Assembly: GCA_019246455.1 (NCBI GenBank)
Contig: JAFAQJ010000181.1
Location: forward strand, 1 to 9,146
Length of the DNA stretch: 9,146 bases
Source of the DNA: Pseudolabrys sp.
GTDB lineage: Bacteria; Pseudomonadota; Alphaproteobacteria; Rhizobiales; Xanthobacteraceae
Reading direction: 5' to 3'
Below the pieces are notes generated by a model. That model was not told where the DNA came from, did not search any database, and saw only the letters and a program-made list of their open reading frames with translations. The position numbers and the translations under genes were made by a program. Positions 6,480-9,146 of this stretch are shown here, in pieces; the stretch's first letter is position 1; every line of letters begins with the position of its first letter.

Positions 6480-7559
6480 ATGAAGGCCGAGCTCAAGCCC
6501 CGCATCAATCTCGAAGGCCGCACGCCGCTCGAAACCGTCATCCCGCTCGCGACGCCCTTTATCGTGTTCGCCGACCCGGCGTCGTCCTGCAATTTCAAAT
6601 GCACGTTCTGCCCGACCGGGCACCGCGACATGATCGCCGAGACCGGCCGGTATCAGGGCGTGATGAAGTTCGAGGTGTTCCAGAAAATCGTCGACGATCT
6701 GGCGGAGTTCGACAGACCGATCAAGGTGCTGCGCATGTACAAGGACGGCGAGCCGCTCCTCAACAAGCGCTTCGCCGACATGGTCGCTTACGCCAACAAA
6801 TCCGGCCGCGTTGACTACATTGACACCACGACCAACGGTACGTTGATCACGCCGGACCGCATGGGCCCGATCATCGAGGCGGGCATCGACAAGATCAACA
6901 TTTCGGTCGACGGCATGACCGAGGACACCTATCAGCGCTTCACCGGCTTCAAGTTCGACTTCAAGCAGTTCGTCGAGAACGTGAAATGGCTCTACGCTAA
7001 CAAGGGTAACTGCGAGATCGTCACCAAGATTCCGGGCGAGTTGATCACCGAAGCGCAGCGCCAGGAATTCTTCGACACGTTCGGTGATCATTGCGACCGC
7101 ATCTTCGTCGAAAATTTCGCACCGTGCTGGCCGGAATTCGACATCGAGAAGCACACCGGCGTCACCATCTCGAAGGGCATCTATCAGCAGGACATCGGCG
7201 ACACTGACACTTGTCCCTATATCTTCTACGGCTGTTCGGTGAACGCCGACGGCCTGGTTTCATCGTGCTTTCTGGACTGGGGCCGTAAGCTCATCATCGG
7301 CGACGTGCGCGTGGAGTCGATGAAGGAGATCTGGACTTCGGACCGCATGAACGCACTGCGGCTCCAGCATCTTGAAGGTCGTCGCAAGCAGAACGGCGTC
7401 TGCGGCAATTGTGGGCAGTTGAGTCACTGCCTGCCGGACAATATCGACGCGCACCGCATCCCACTACTCGCGAAGTTCAAGACTCTGGTCGCAATTGACC
7501 CGAACGTCGAGCCGCCGGGTGGCGTGAACCATAAGTTCGCCGCAGAAGCTGCCGAATGA
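6480..7559 (+). CDS. Radical SAM/SPASM domain protein
   Basis: A 359-residue radical SAM enzyme. The [4Fe-4S] motif CNFKCTFC (Cys37, Cys41, Cys44) is the canonical CX3CX2C. DGEPLL (residues 89-94) is the GGE-like SAM-binding motif, TTTNGT (116-121) the next strand, and NISVDG (140-145) the fourth. The C-terminal part is SPASM-like: Cys245 and Cys263 fit CX12GX4C, then Cys308, Cys311 and Cys317 fit CX2CX5C, with IGDVRVESMKEIW between them as in this domain. The last two cysteines of the classical seven-Cys SPASM pattern are absent (Asn at 321, none after), while Cys252 is additional. Such enzymes use SAM and an auxiliary cluster for radical chemistry on peptides, sugars or other substrates; the substrate here is unknown. 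The ATG follows GGGGA by 9 bases. It is coupled to the glycosyltransferase by an ATGA overlap, so a glycan-related task is inferred. Confidence 0.92.
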   Translation: MKAELKPRINLEGRTPLETVIPLATPFIVFADPASSCNFKCTFCPTGHRDMIAETGRYQGVMKFEVFQKIVDDLAEFDRPIKVLRMYKDGEPLLNKRFADMVAYANKSGRVDYIDTTTNGTLITPDRMGPIIEAGIDKINISVDGMTEDTYQRFTGFKFDFKQFVENVKWLYANKGNCEIVTKIPGELITEAQRQEFFDTFGDHCDRIFVENFAPCWPEFDIEKHTGVTISKGIYQQDIGDTDTCPYIFYGCSVNADGLVSSCFLDWGRKLIIGDVRVESMKEIWTSDRMNALRLQHLEGRRKQNGVCGNCGQLSHCLPDNIDAHRIPLLAKFKTLVAIDPNVEPPGGVNHKFAAEAAE

Positions 7560-8734
7560 AGATCCTCCACGTCACGCCGCATCTCGGCGGCGGCGTCGGC
7601 AAGGCCCACGCGGCGATCAGCGCCGTTCTCCCGAAGAATATCGAACGCCTCTATCTACTGCTAGAGGAACCGCGCGAGCGCCGCTATGCCGACGCCATCC
7701 AGGCGAGCGGCACGGAGGTTGTCGTTGCGCGCGGGCTGCATCACGCCGCTGCGCTCGCCAGCGTCGCCGACGTCGTGCAGTTCGAGTTCTGGAACCACCC
7801 GCGGCTATTCGAATGTTTGGCGCGCGCTCGGTTTGCGCCGATGCGCAGCGTGTTCTGGTCGCATATTTCCGGTCTTGCCGCGCCGCTCATTCCGCCGGGT
7901 CTGATCGGTGAGGCTTCGCGCTTTGTTTTCACCACGCCCGCCTCGCGCGGCATTGCGGGCGCTGGCAGTAATGTCGAAACGATCAATAGCGGCTTCGGGT
8001 TGGGCGTCGCCCCTCACGCTGCGACCTCGCCGCGGATCGCGTATCTCGGCACCGTCGACTTCGTGAAGATGCATCGCGGCTTCTTCGACGCGATCGACGA
8101 CCTCGAAGGCCACATTGATGTCTCGGTCTGGGGTGCGTTCGAGGCGGACGGGGAGGTGGCTGCTGCCGCCCGCGCGATGCGTCATCCCGAGCGCGTCACT
8201 TTATGCGGCGCGACCTCCAATCCCGCGCAGGCGCTGTCGCTATCCGGCATCTTCTTTTATCCGTTGCGCGAGGATCACTTCGGCACCGCCGAGAACGCGC
8301 TAATCGAGGCAATGTCGCTCGGTCTCGTTCCGGTCGTCATGCGCAATCCGGCGGAGCTCGCCATCGTGCGACACGGTGAAACCGGGCTCGCCGCCTATTC
8401 GATCCATCACGCGGCCTCGTTGCTGCAGAGCCTGATCGACAGCCCGGATTTACGCCGTCGGCTGTCGGCAAACGCCGCGCGCGAAGCCGCGCAACGCACG
8501 CCAATGCGTTCCGCACAAGACCTGATCGCGCTGTGGCGCTCCCTGATGAAAGAACAGCCGCGTCTGCCGCAATTCCGCGCCGCCATTGGCAACACGCCGG
8601 CCGAATGGTTCGCCGCCACGCAAGGCGGGGCGGTATGTGTGCCGCGTGCACCGGAAAAGCCGGTGAAGGGCACGCTGGCGCATTTTGAGAGCGTGTTCGC
8701 CGGCGATCGGTCGCTCGCGCGCTTGCACGTCTGA
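7556..8734 (+). CDS. Glycosyltransferase, GT4-like (GT-B fold)
   Basis: A 392-residue protein with the two-domain GT-B layout. The N-terminal domain opens MKILHVTPHLGGGVGKAH (residues 1-18), the usual glycine-rich loop. SVFWSHISGLAAPLIP lies in the acceptor-side domain. The second Rossmann domain begins near PRIAYLGTVDF (159-169), and the nucleotide-sugar-binding motif HFGTAENALIEAM carries Glu246 and Glu251, followed by LGLVPVVMRNPAE and VRHGETGLAAYS as in GT4 enzymes. The spacing between the acidic residues differs from the textbook EX7E but the ENALxEAM form is common in this group. A tail of about 70 residues (about 325-392) follows the catalytic fold and I do not recognise it. It starts inside the stop of the radical SAM gene (ATGA, 7556-7559), so both are probably co-translated. 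Donor sugar unknown. Confidence 0.88.
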   Translation: MKILHVTPHLGGGVGKAHAAISAVLPKNIERLYLLLEEPRERRYADAIQASGTEVVVARGLHHAAALASVADVVQFEFWNHPRLFECLARARFAPMRSVFWSHISGLAAPLIPPGLIGEASRFVFTTPASRGIAGAGSNVETINSGFGLGVAPHAATSPRIAYLGTVDFVKMHRGFFDAIDDLEGHIDVSVWGAFEADGEVAAAARAMRHPERVTLCGATSNPAQALSLSGIFFYPLREDHFGTAENALIEAMSLGLVPVVMRNPAELAIVRHGETGLAAYSIHHAASLLQSLIDSPDLRRRLSANAAREAAQRTPMRSAQDLIALWRSLMKEQPRLPQFRAAIGNTPAEWFAATQGGAVCVPRAPEKPVKGTLAHFESVFAGDRSLARLHV

Positions 8735-8737
8735 ATC

Positions 8738-8752
8738 GTAAAGCGCGCTTAC
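8738..8752. terminator. Weak inverted repeat between convergent genes
   Basis: GTAAAGCGCGCTTAC contains the perfect palindrome AAGCGCGCTT (8741-8750), extended by GTA/TAC with one unpaired A. It fills most of the 23-base gap between the convergent GT4 and gluconokinase genes, where a bidirectional terminator would sit. The stem would have almost no loop and no T run follows, so the call is weak. Confidence 0.25.
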
Positions 8753-8757
8753 GCGCC

Positions 8758-9146
8758 TCAGCCGTTCCGCAACACCGACAAGATCTTGGCCGTGATGTCC
8801 GCCGGGTTCGGCTCAATCGACACCACGATCGGATTCTCGTCGTGGCCTGGCTCCTCCAGCGCGTCAAACTGGCTGCGCAAAAGGCCGGCGGGCATGAAAT
8901 GATTGGCGCGCGCCGCGAGCCGTTGCGCGATCAAATCTTCCTCGCCTTTGAGATAGACGAGCCGCACGTCAGGGCGCTGTCCGACCAGAATGTCGCGGTA
9001 GCGCCGCTTGAGCGCCGAGCAAGTGATGACGCCGCGGCCGTTGTGCCGCTTCTCGTCGATCCAACCAGCGATCGCATTGAGCCAAGGCCAGCGATCCTCG
9101 TCGGTCAGCGGCGTGCCATTGTGCATTTTCTGGACGTTCGCGGGTG
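8758..9146 (-). CDS. gntK: Gluconokinase, C-terminal part (N-terminus outside window)
   Basis: Phosphorylates D-gluconate with ATP to 6-phosphogluconate, feeding the Entner-Doudoroff and pentose phosphate pathways in the cytoplasm. About 128 residues are visible of a usual 165-180. The frame is open to the window edge and reads PANVQKM before the internal ATG at 9126, matching the family's HPxANxxKM segment, so that ATG is not the start. TPLTDEDRWPWL, VITCSALKRRYRDIL, RLVYLKGEEDLIAQRL, ANHFMPAGLLRSQFDALEEP and the NPADIT-like end are all typical GntK signatures. The N-terminal P-loop lies outside the window. It is convergent with the GT4 gene and functionally unrelated to glycan synthesis, so it probably marks the edge of the locus. 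Confidence 0.94.
   Translation of the reverse strand, partial: PANVQKMHNGTPLTDEDRWPWLNAIAGWIDEKRHNGRGVITCSALKRRYRDILVGQRPDVRLVYLKGEEDLIAQRLAARANHFMPAGLLRSQFDALEEPGHDENPIVVSIEPNPADITAKILSVLRNG

Overview
The window is GC-rich, tightly packed coding DNA that reads like a surface-polysaccharide (O-antigen, LPS or capsule type) locus of an alphaproteobacterium. A Rhizobiales member such as a Bradyrhizobium relative is a reasonable guess. It rests only on composition, frequent GTG starts, GANTC sites and the style of the proteins; no rRNA or tRNA is present to confirm it. I see no tRNA, rRNA, CRISPR array, insertion sequence or integrase.

Layout. (1) Positions 1-851, plus strand: the C-terminal part of a radical SAM protein, probably of the B12-binding type, with a TPR-like tail; its 5' end is outside the window. 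(2) Positions 848-2014, minus strand: a two-domain FkbM-family methyltransferase, the only inverted gene inside the glycan block. Its stop codon overlaps that of gene 1 in a shared TTAA. (3) A 70-base divergent gap (2015-2084). (4) Positions 2085-6370, plus strand: a compact run of GT2 glycosyltransferase, rfbF (glucose-1-phosphate cytidylyltransferase), rfbG (CDP-glucose 4,6-dehydratase), an RmlC-type sugar-nucleotide epimerase and an SDR-type reductase/epimerase. Junctions are +25, -19, +6 and -16 bases, so this is almost certainly one operon. (5) A 109-base gap (6371-6479) with an AT-rich patch and a perfect palindrome, likely carrying a promoter. (6) Positions 6480-8734, plus strand: a SPASM-type radical SAM enzyme and a GT4-like glycosyltransferase joined by an ATGA stop/start overlap. 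(7) Positions 8758-9146, minus strand: the C-terminal part of gluconokinase, a central-metabolism gene that probably marks the edge of the glycan locus.

How the genes may work together. RfbF makes CDP-glucose from glucose-1-phosphate and CTP, and RfbG converts it to CDP-4-keto-6-deoxyglucose. No RfbH-type 3-dehydratase is present in the window. An RmlC-like epimerase and a reductase-like SDR follow instead, so the predicted product is a CDP-activated 6-deoxyhexose, possibly an L-sugar, rather than a 3,6-dideoxyhexose. The two glycosyltransferases would add sugars to the glycan, and the FkbM protein would O-methylate it. The two radical SAM proteins are the least explained members. Nothing here proves a wholly new system, but a CDP-linked epimerase/reductase route beside a radical SAM-glycosyltransferase pair is the part most worth study.
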